A stretch of 64,000 nucleotides of DNA from Calliopsis andreniformis (Eukaryota; Arthropoda; Insecta; Hymenoptera; Andrenidae). The stretch lies in the NCBI RefSeq assembly GCF_051401765.1, contig NW_027480495.1, forward strand, positions 1,674,001 to 1,738,000. The letters run 5' to 3'. The notes under the pieces were generated by a model. That model searched no databases. It was not told the origin of the DNA and saw nothing but the letters and a program-made list of their open reading frames with translations. Below are positions 55,001-64,000 of this stretch, piece by piece. Position 1 is the stretch's first letter, and each line of letters starts with the position of its first letter. The position numbers and the translations under genes are program-made.

Positions 55001-55529
55001 CTTCAATCCTCAATACTCAATCTTCAATCCTCAATCCTCAATCCTCAATCCTCAGTCCTCAATATTCAACCCTCAACACTCAATCTTCAATCCTCAATCC
55101 TCAATCCTCAATCCTCAATCCTCAGGCATCAATACTCAATCTTCAATGCTCAATCCTCAATCCTCAATCCTCAATCCTCATTCCCCAACCCTCAATCCTC
55201 ATTCCTCAAACTTCAATCCTCAACCCTCAGTCCTCATACTCAATTCTCAATTCTCAATCCTCAATCCTCAATCCTCAATCTTCAATCCTCAATAATCAAT
55301 CTCCAATACTCAATCCTCAATCCTCGATCCTCAATCCTCAGGCATCAATACTCAATCTTCAATACTCAATCCTCAACCCTCAATACTCAATCCTCAATCC
55401 TCAAACCTCAATCCTCAATCCTCAATATTCAATCATCAATACTCAATCTTCAATCCTCAATCCTCAATCCTCAATCCTCAATCCTCAATCCTCAATCCTC
55501 AATACTCAATCCTCAATCCTCAATCCTCA

Positions 55530-58500
55530 ATTCTCAATCCTCAGCCCTCATCCTCCATCCTCAGTACTCAATCCTCTATCCTCAATCTTCAATCCTCAAT
55601 ACTCAATCTTCAATCCTCACTCCTCAATCCTCAATCCTCAATCCTCAATCTTCAATCCTCAAACACCTATCCTCAATTCTCAATCCTCAATCCTCAGTCC
55701 TTAGTCGTCGAACATCAATCCCCGACCCTTAGCACTCATCCTCAATCCTCATCCCTCAATCCACAATCCTCAACATTCAATACTCAATAATCAATCTCCA
55801 ATCCTAGATCCTCAATCCTCAATCCTCAATCCTCATTCCCCAATCCTCAATACCCAATCCTCAATCTTCAATCCTCAAACATCAATCCTCAATTCTCAAT
55901 CCTCAATCCTCAGTCCTCAGTCGTCGAATCTCAATCCCCGACGCTTAGCACGCATCCTCAATCCTCAGTCCTCAATCCTCAATCCTCAAACCTAAATCCT
56001 CTACCGTCAGTCCTCGACCTCAATCCTCAAACCTCAATCCCCAATCCTCAATATTCAATCAGCAATACTCAATCTTCAATCCTCAATCCTCAATCCTCAA
56101 TCCTCAATCCTCAATCCTCAATCCTCAATATTCAATCATCAATACTCAATCTTCAACCCTCAATCTTCAATCCTCAATACTCAATCTTCCATCCTCAATC
56201 CTCAATCCTCAATCCTCAATCCGCAATCCTCAGGCATCAATACTCAATCTACAATATTCAATCCTCAATCCTTAATTCTCAATCCACAGTCCTCAACCTT
56301 CAATACTCAATACTCAATCTTCAATCCTCAATCCTCAATCCTCAATCCTCAATCCTAAATCCTCAATCCTCATTCTTCAATCCTAAATACCCAATCCTCA
56401 ATCTTCAATCCTCAATCCTCAATACTCAATTCTCAATCCTCAATCCTTAATCCTCAGACCTCAAACGTCAATATTCAACCCTCAGTCCTCGTCCTCAATA
56501 CACAACCCTCAATCCTCAGTCCTCAATATTCAATCATCAATATTCAATCTTCAATCCTCAATCCTCAATCCTCAATCCTCAATCCTCAATCCTCAATCTT
56601 CAACCCTGAATCCTCAATCCTCAATACTCAATCCTCAATCTTCAATCCTCAATACTCAATCTTCAATCCTCAATCCTCAATCCTCAATCCTCAATATTCA
56701 ATCATCAATACTCAATCTTCAATCCTCAATCTTCACTCCTCAATCTTCAATCCTCAATACCCAATCTTCAATCCTCAATCCTCAATCCTCAATCCTCAAA
56801 CCTCAATCCTCAATCCTCAATATTCAATCATCAATACTCAATCTTCAATCCTCAATCCTCAAACCTCAATCCTCAATCCTCATTCTTCAATCCTAAATAC
56901 CCAATCCTCAATCCCCAATCCTCAATCCTCAATTCTCAATCCTCAATCCTTAATCCCCGGACCTCAAACATCAATATTCAGCCCTGAGTCCTCGCCCACA
57001 ATCCACAACCCTCAATCCGCAGTCCTCAATATTCAATCATCAATATTCAATCTTCAATCCTCAATCCTCAATCCTCAATCCTCAATCCTCAATCCTCAAT
57101 CCTCAATCTTCAACCCTGAATCCTCAATCCTCAATACTCAATCCTCAATCTTCAATCCTCAATACTCAATCTTCAATCCTCAATCCTCAATCCTCAATCC
57201 TCAATCCTCAATCTTCAATCCTCAACACTCAATCTTCAATACTCAATCCTCAATCCTCAATCCTCAATCCTCATTCTTCAATCCTCAACACCCAATCCTC
57301 AATCTTCAATCCTCAATCCTCAATCCTCAATCCTAATTCCTCAATCCTCATTCTTCAATCCTCAATACCCAATCTTCAATCCTCAATAATCAATCTCCAA
57401 TGCTCAATCCTCAATCCTCGATACTCAATCCTCAGGCATCAATACTCAATCTTCAATACTCAATCCTCAATCCTCAATCCTCAATCCTCAATCCTCAAAC
57501 CTCAATCCTCAATCCTCAATATTCAATCATCAGCACTCAATCTTCAATACTCAATCCTCAATCCTCAATCCTCAATCCTCATTCTTCAATCCTCAATACC
57601 CAATCCTCAATCTTCAATCCCCAATCCTCAATCCTCAATCCTAATTCCTCAATCCTCATCCTTCAATCCTCAATACCCAATCATCAATTTCAATCCTCAA
57701 TCCTCAATCCTCATTTCTCAATCCTCAATCCTCAACCCTCATCCCTCATCCTCCATCCTCAGTACTCAATCCTCTATCCTCAATCTTCAATCCTCAATAC
57801 TCAATATTCAATCCTCATTCCTCAATCCTCAATCCTCAATCCTCAATCTTCAATCCTCAATACTCAATCTGCAATCCTCAATCCTCAAACCTCAATCCTC
57901 AATCCTCATTCCTCAATCCTCAATACCCAATCCTCAATCCTCAATCCTCAATCCTCAATCCTCAATCCTCAATCCTCAATCTTCAACCCTGAATCCTCAA
58001 TCCTCAATACTCAATCCTCAATCTCCAATCCTCAATTCTCAATCCTCAATCCCCAATCCTCAATCCTCAATCCTCAATCCTCAATCCTCAATCCACAATC
58101 CTCAAGCTTCTATACTCAATAATCAATCTCCAATCCTAGATCGTCAATCCTCAATCCTCAATCCTCAATCTTCAACCCTGAATCCTCAATCATCAATACT
58201 CAATCCTCAATCTTCAATCCTCAATACTCAATCTTCAATCCTCAATCCTCAATCCTCAATCCTCAGTCCTCAATATTCAACCCTCAACACTCAATCTTCA
58301 ATCCTCAATCCTCAATCCTCAATCCTCAATCCTCAGGCATCAATACTCAATCTTCAATGCTCAATCCTCAATCCTCAATCCTCAATCCTCATTCCCCAAC
58401 CCTCAATCCTCATTCCTCAAACCTCAATCCTCAACCCTCAGTCCTCATACTCAATTCTCAATTCTCAATCCTCAATCCTCAATCCTCAATCTTCAATCCT

Positions 58501-58730
58501 CAATAATCAATCTCCAATCCTCCTTCCTCAATCCTCGATCCTCAATCCTCAGGCATCAATACTCAATCTTCAATACTCAATCCTCAACCCTCAATCCTCA
58601 ATCCTCAATCCTCAAACCTCAATCCTCAATCCTCAATATTCAATCATCAATACTCAATCTTCAATCCTCAATCCTCAATCCTCAATCCTCAATCCTCAAT
58701 CCTCAATCCTCAATACTCAATCCTCAATCC
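55530..58730. repeat. Third copy of the 29.7-33.7 kb block, with 739-bp deletion
   Basis: Begins abruptly at CAGCCCTCATCC near 55541, joined to DNA like 33.68 kb. It matches 51.6-55.5 kb at offset 3950, then at 3211 after about 56.72 kb. The 739-bp loss removes DNA equal to about 52.79-53.53 kb. 106 units with three 6-bp members make 739, and that missing stretch shows two CAATTT and one CATCCT unit. It lacks the extra CAATCCC unit seen at 33.0 kb, as does the 54.8 kb copy, so it probably derives from its neighbour. No gene. Confidence 0.85.
55695..56020 (+). repeat. CpG island pair
   Basis: Cores at 55704 and 55920, 216 bp apart. Third copy of the 29904 pair, with the same private variants. 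Confidence 0.85.
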
Positions 58731-60350
58731 TCAATCCTCAATCCTCAATCCTCATTCCTCAATCCTCAATACACAATCCTCAATCTTCAATCCTCAAACA
58801 TCAATCCTCAATTCTCAATCCTCAATCCTCAGTCCTCAGTCGTCGAATCGCAATCCCCGACGCTTAGCACGCATCCTCAATCCTCAGTCCTCAATCCTCA
58901 ACCCTCAAACCTAGATCCTCTACCGTCAGTCCTCGTCCTCAATCCTCAAACCTCAATCCCCAGTCCTCAATATTCAATCAGCAATACTCAATCTTCAATC
59001 CTCAATCCTCAATCCTCAATCCTCAATCCTCAATCCTCAATCCTCAATATTCAATCATCAATACTCAATCTTCAACCCTCAATCTTCAATCCTCAGTACT
59101 CAATCTTCCATCCTCAATCCTCAATCCTCAATCCTCAATCCTCAATCCTCAGGCATCAATACTCAATCTACAATATTCAATCCTCAATCCTTAATCCTCA
59201 ATCCACAATCCTCAACCTTCAATACTCAATACTCAATCTTCAATCCTCAATCCTCAATCCTCAATCCTCAATCCTCAATCCGCAATATTCAATCCTCAAT
59301 ACTGAATCTTCAATCATCAATCCTCAATCCTCAATTCTCAGTCGTCAATCCTCAGTCATCAATCCTCAATCTTCAATACTCAATCGTCAATCCTTAGTCC
59401 TCAATCCTCAATCCTCAATCCTCGTTCCTCAAACCTCAATCCTCAACCCTCAGACTTCATCCTCAATCCTCAAACCTCAATCCTCAATCCTCAATATTCA
59501 ATCATCAATACTCAATCTTCAATCCTCAATCCTAAAACCTCAATCCTCAGTCCTCATTCTTCAATCCTAAATACCCAATCCTCAATCTTCAATCCTCAAT
59601 CCTCAATACTCAATTCTCAATCCTCAATCCTTAATCCTCAGACCTCAAACGTCAATATTCAACCCTCAGTCCTCGTCCTCAATCCACAACCCTCAATCCT
59701 CAGTCCTCAATATTCAATCATCAATATTCAATCTTCAATCCTCAATCCTCAATCCTCAATCCTCAATCCTCAATCCTCAATCTTCAAACCTGAATCCTCA
59801 ATCCTCAATACTCAATCCTCAATCTTCAATCCTCAATACTCAATCTTCAATCCTCAATCCTCAATCCTCAATCCTCAATATTCAATCATCAATACTCAAT
59901 CTTCAATCCTCAATCCTCAATCCTCAATTCTCAATCCTGAATCCTCAATCCTCAATCCTCAATCCTCAATCCTCAATCCACAATCCTCAAGCTTCTATAC
60001 TCAATAATCAATCTCCAATCCTAGATCCTCAATCCTCAATCCTCAATCCTCAATCCTCAATCCTCAATCCTCAATATTCAATCATCAATACTCAATCTTC
60101 AAACCTCAATCTTCAATCCTCAATTCTCAATCTTCAATCCTCGATCCTCAATCATCAATCCTCAATCCTCAATCCTCAGGCATCAATACTCAACCTTCAA
60201 TGCTCAATCCTCAATCCTCAATCCTCAATCCTCATTCCCCAACCCTCAGTCCTCATTCCTCAAACCTCAATCCTCAACCCTCAGTCCTCATACTCAATTC
60301 TCAATTCTCAATCCTCAATCCTCAATCCTCAATCTTCAATCCTCAATCCT
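58731..60350. repeat. Copy of about 0.95-2.57 kb
   Basis: Continues the block that starts at 57798 as a match to position 1. Offset is 57797 at the island (58839 versus 1042), 57790 at CCTAAAACCT (59531), and 57783 at CTTCTAT (59992) and CAACCTT (60191). The last part equally matches 5.3-5.7 kb at offset 54661. No gene. Confidence 0.85.
58830..58939 (+). repeat. CpG island element, single, GACG type
   Basis: Core at 58839, reading GTCGTCGAATCGC instead of GTCGTCGAATCTC, so it gains one more CpG. Shares CAAACCTAGATCC with 33785. Confidence 0.85.
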
Positions 60351-62520
60351 CAATTCTCGATCCTCAATCCTCAGGCATCAATACTCAATCTTCAATACTC
60401 AAACCTCAATCCTCAAACCTCAATCCTCAATCCTCAAACCTCAATCCTCAATCCTCAATATTCAATCATCAATACTCAATCTTCAATCCGCAATCCTCAA
60501 TCCTCAATCCTCAACCCTCAATCCTCATTCCTCAAACCTCAATCCTCAACCCTCAGTCCTCATACTCAATTCTCAATTCTCAATCCTCAATCCTCAATCC
60601 TCAATCTTCAATCCTCAATAGTCAATCTCCAATCCTCAATCCTCAATCTTCGATCCTCAATCCTCAGGCATCAATACTCAATCTTCAATACTCAATCCTC
60701 AATCCTCAAACCTCAATCCTCAATCCTCAAACCTCAATCCTCAATCCTCAATATTCAATCATCAATACTCAACCTTCGATCCTCAATCCTCAATCCTCAA
60801 TCCTCAATCCTCAATCCTCAATCCTCAATCCTCAATCCTCAATCCTCAATCCTCAATCCACAATCCTCAGCCTTCAATACTCAATAATCAATTTCCAATC
60901 CTAGATCCTCTATCCTCAATCCTCAATCCTCAATCCTCAATCCTCATTCTTCAATCCTCAATATTCAATCATCAATACTCAATCTTCAATCCTCAATCCT
61001 CAATCCTCAATCCTCAATCCTCAAACCTCAATCCTCAATCCTCAATATTCAATCATCAATACTCAATCCTCAATCCTCAATCCACAATCCTCAGTCTTCA
61101 ATACTCAATAATCAATTTCCAATCCTAGATCCTCAATCCTCAATCCTCAATCCTCAATCCTCAATCCTCATTCTTCAATCCTCAATATTCAATCATCAAT
61201 ACTCAATCTTCAATCCTCAATCCTCAATCCTCAATCCTCAATCCTCAATACTCAATCCTCAATATTCAATCATCAATACGCAATCTTCAACCCTCAATCT
61301 TCAATCCTCAATAGTCAATCTTCAATCCTCAATCCTCAATCCTCAATCCTCAATCCTCAATCCTCAATCCTCAGGTATCAATACTCAATCTACAATATTC
61401 AATCCTCAATCCTTAATCCTCAATCCACAATCCTCAACCTTCAATACTCAATACTCAATCTTCAATCCTCAATCCTCAATCCTCAATCCTCAATCCTCAA
61501 TCCTCAATCCTCAATATTCAATCCTCAATACTCAACCTTCAATCATCAATCCTCAATCCTCAATTCTCAGTCGTCAATCCTCAGCCATCATTCCTCAATC
61601 TTCAATACTCAATCGTCAATCCTTAGTCCTCAATCCTCAATCCTCAATCCTCGTTCCTCAAACCTCAATCCTCAACCCTCAGACTTCATCCTCAATCCTC
61701 AAACCTCAATCCTCAATCCTCAATATTCAATCATCAATACTCAATCTTCAATCCTCAATCCTAAAACCTCAATCCTCAATCCTCATTCTTCAATCCTAAA
61801 TACCCAATCCTCAATCTTCAATCCTCAATCCTCAATACTCAATTCTCAATACTCAATCCTTAATCCTCAGACCTCAAACGTCAATATTCAACCCTCAGTC
61901 CTCGTCCTCAATCCACAACCCTCAATCCTCAGTCCTCAATATTCAATCATCAATATTCAATCTTCAATCCTCAATCCTCAATACTTAATCCTCAATCCTC
62001 AATCCTCAATCTTCAACCCTGAATCCTCAATCCTCAATACTCAATCCTCAATCTTCAATCCTCAATACTCAATCTTCAATCCTCAATCCTCAATCCTCAA
62101 TCCTCAATATTCAATCATCAATACTCAATCTTCAATCCTCAATCCTCAATCCTCAATTCTCAATCCTGAATCCTCAATCCTCAATCCTCAATCCTAAATC
62201 CTCAATCCACAATCCTCAAGCTTCTATACTCAATAATCAATCTCCAATCCTAGATCCTCAATCCTCAATCCTCAATCCTCAATCCTCAATCTTCAATCCT
62301 CAATATTCAATCATCAATACTCAATCTTCAAACCTCAATCTTCAATCCTCAATACTCAATCTTCAATCCTCAATCCTCAATCCTCAATCCTCAATCCTCA
62401 ATCCTCAGGCATCAATACTCAATCTACAATATTCAATCCTCAATCCTTAATCCTCAATCCACAATCCTCAGCCTTCAATACTCAATACTCAATCTTCAAT
62501 CCTCAATCCTCAATCCTCAA
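60351..62520. repeat. Replay of 5.7 kb and 7.97-9.9 kb segments
   Basis: 60.35-60.55 kb resembles 5.69-5.92 kb. 60.57-60.9 kb resembles 7.97-8.3 kb (offset 52601), and about 61.2-62.5 kb resembles 8.6-9.9 kb (CTTCTAT at 9606 and 62221, offset 52615). The open frame from the ATG at 60200 only spans these heptamers. No gene. Confidence 0.78.
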
Positions 62521-64000
62521 TCCTCAATCCTCAATCCTCAATCCTCAATCCTCAATCCTCAATCTTCAACCCTGAATCCTCAATCCTCAATACTCAATCC
62601 TCAATCTTCAATCCTCAATACTCAATCTTCAATCCTCAATCCTCAATCCTCAATCCTCAATCCTCAATCTTCAATCCTCAACACTCAATCTTCAATACTC
62701 AATCCTCAATCCTCAATCCTCAATCCTCATTCTTCAATCCTCAACACCCAATCCTCAATCTTCAATCCTCAATCCTCAATCCTCAATCCTAATTCCTCAA
62801 TCCTCATTCTTCAATCCTCAATACCCAATCCTCAATTTCAATCCTCAATCCTCAATCCTCATTTCTCAATCCTCAATCCTCAACCCTCAGCCCTCATCCT
62901 CCATCCTCAGTACTCAATCCTCTATCCTCAATCTTCAATCCTCAATACTCAATCTTCAATCCTCATTCCTCAATCCTCAATCCTCAATCCTCAATCTTCA
63001 ATCCTCAATACTCAATCTGCAATCCTCAATCCTCAAACCTCAATCCTCAATCCTCATTCCTCAATCCTCAATACCCAATCCTCAGTCCTCAATCCTCAAT
63101 CCTCAATCCTCAATCCTCAATCTTCAACCCTGAATCCTCAATCCTCAATACTCAATCCTCAATCTCCAATCCTCAATTCTCAATCCTCAATCCTCAATCC
63201 TCAATCCTCAATCCTCAATCTTCAATCCTCAATCCACAATCGTCAAGCTTCTATACTCAATAATCAATCTCCAATCCTAGATCGTCAATCCTCAATCCTC
63301 AATCCTCAATCTTCAACCCTGAATCCTCAATCATCAAAACTCAATCCTCAATCTTCAATCGTCAATACTCAATCTTCAATCCTCAATCCTCAATCCTCAA
63401 TCCTCAGTCCTCAATCTTCAACCCTCGACACTCAATCTTCAATCCTCAATCCTCAATCCTCAATCCTCAATCCTCAGGTATTAATACTCAATCTTCAATG
63501 CTCAATCCTCAATCCTCAATCCTGAATCCTCATTCCCCAACCCTCAATCCTCATTCCTCAAACATCAATCCTCAACCCTCAGTCCTCATACTCAATTCTC
63601 AATTCTCAATCCTCAATCCTCAATCCTCAATCTTCAATCCTCAATAATCAATCTCCAATCCTCAATCCTCAGGCATCAATACTCAATCTTCAATACTCAA
63701 TCCTCAATCCTCAATCCTCAATCCTCAATCCTCAAACCTCAATCCTCAATCCTCAATATTCAATCATCAATACTCAATCTTCAATCCTCAATCCTCAATC
63801 CTCAATCCTCAATCCTCAATCCTCAATCCTCAATCCTCAATCCTCAATCCACAATCCTCAACCTTCAATACTCAATAATCAATCTCCAATCCTAGATCCT
63901 CAATCCTCAATCCTCAATCCTCATTCCTCAATCCTCAATACCCAATCCTCAATCTTCAAACCTCAAACATCAATCCTCAATTCTCAATCCTCAATCCTCA
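62521..64000. repeat. 18.2-kb-type segment after a junction
   Basis: From TCTTCAACCCTGA at 62563 the order of variants matches 18188 onward (offset 44375) and its relatives at 36913. It includes CAACACTCAATC, CAATTTC, CTCGACAC and GGTATTAATAC (GGCATTAATAC elsewhere). It runs off the window end before the expected island. No gene. Confidence 0.8.

Larger units (their letters stand above)
45130..55520. repeat. Large near-identical copy of 23.4-33.7 kb
   Basis: Follows 23.43-33.69 kb at offsets 21701 to 21841. By eye only scattered single-base differences appear, for example 29883 G versus 51724 C, 30707 G versus 52548 T, 31623 A versus 53464 T and 28922 A versus 50763 G. Length differences are mostly whole units: 91 bp missing near 46.05 kb, 224 bp gained near 47.2 kb. 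No gene. Confidence 0.88.
1..64000. repeat. 7-bp satellite array (CAATCCT / GGATTGA) filling the window
   Basis: Every part of the window reads as tandem copies of CAATCCT or one- to two-base variants such as CAATCTT, CAATACT, CAGTCCT, CAACCCT, CAAACCT, CATTCCT, CAATATT and CGATCCT. Units nearly always begin with CA. A minority are 6 bp (CAATTT, CATACT, CATCCT), which shifts the phase by one. G is almost absent from the + strand. There is no unique flank at either end, so the array continues beyond the window. No gene, RNA gene or mobile element interrupts it. The length, uniformity and nested duplications fit eukaryotic satellite DNA; this is inferred from architecture only, as no gene identifies the host. 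Confidence 0.97.

Noticed and set aside
3318..60904. Open frames of 108-432 codons, all on the + strand, reading SSILNPQ-type heptapeptides
   Set aside because: They follow automatically from a stop-free 7-bp repeat. They start at recurrent variants (CAATGCT, CCGATGCT, or TTG at 6051 and 7812) and end at random substitutions. They overlap in several frames, vary in length between copies and show no domain or signal peptide.
1..64000. CRISPR array
   Set aside because: Repeats are contiguous heptamers with no constant spacer length and no unique spacers; the 216-bp island pairs are far too widely spaced.
1..64000. Telomeric repeat
   Set aside because: The G-rich strand GGATTGA has only GG doublets and does not match a telomere repeat I know. 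Its heavy degeneracy and higher-order duplications are not typical of a terminal telomere tract.
1..64000. Cyanobacterial short tandem heptamer repeats
   Set aside because: Those heptamer tracts are short and lie between genes. 64 kb with higher-order structure and no gene does not fit.
1..64000. Heptapeptide similar in length to the RNA polymerase II tail repeat
   Set aside because: The likeness is only in length; SSILNPQ does not resemble YSPTSPS, and the frame is a product of the DNA repeat.
1..64000. Promoter elements (CCAAT boxes, TATA-like CAATATTCAAT)
   Set aside because: CCAAT and CAAT arise from the repeat unit itself hundreds of times; none sits before a real gene.
1..64000. tRNA, rRNA or other structured RNA
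   Set aside because: The + strand has almost no G, so stable stems are not possible over more than a few pairs, and no known RNA motif is seen.

Overview
The whole 64 kb window is one uninterrupted tandem array of a degenerate 7-bp unit. On the + strand it reads CAATCCT (same as TCAATCC); the other strand reads GGATTGA. I found no protein-coding gene, RNA gene, transposon, CRISPR array or unique flanking DNA. The + strand is built almost only from C, T and A, and many 60-base stretches hold no G or one G. No marker gene allows the organism to be named. Tens of kilobases of heptamer with nested higher-order structure look most like eukaryotic satellite DNA (heterochromatic, pericentromeric or subtelomeric). 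That is an inference, and a bacterial or assembly-derived array is not formally excluded.

The array has at least four levels. Level 1 is the 7-bp unit, with occasional 6-bp units that shift its phase. Level 2 is local tandem copies of about 27, 217, 224, 508 and 1103 bp. Level 3 is a higher-order repeat of roughly 2.8-3.9 kb. It is best marked by a CpG-bearing, strongly diverged stretch of about 110 bp, which I call the island. The core GTCGTCGAA occurs 33 times: ten pairs always exactly 216 bp apart, plus 13 singles. Level 4 is large near-identical copies: about 10 kb at 23.4-33.7 kb recurs at 45.1-55.5 kb (offset about 21.84 kb), and 18.2-26.3 kb recurs at 36.9-45.1 kb (offset about 18.7 kb).

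Layout: 0-2.3 kb is the first copy of a block seen again at 32.75 and 57.8 kb. 2.3-5.1 kb holds 1103-bp tandem copies. 5.1-8.6 kb is a mosaic of neighbouring pieces. 8.6-13.1 kb is copied with deletions at 13.2-16.2 kb. 16.2-18.2 kb is transitional. 18.2-33.7 kb is the main island-bearing higher-order array, and 33.7-36.9 kb is a mosaic. 36.9-45.1 kb and 45.1-55.5 kb are its two large copies. 55.5-58.7 kb is a further local copy with a 739-bp deletion. 58.7-62.5 kb replays pieces of the first 10 kb, and 62.5-64 kb switches to the type seen at 18.2 kb.

All open frames of 100 or more codons are by-products of the repeat. Three units (21 nt) give the stop-free heptapeptide SSILNPQ in all three + frames, while the - strand meets a TGA every 21 nt in every frame. 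The frames begin at recurrent point variants (CAATGCT, or CCGATGCT in the island; two start at TTG) and end where a substitution makes TAA, TAG or TGA. The biology here lies in repeat evolution and DNA structure, not in encoded proteins.
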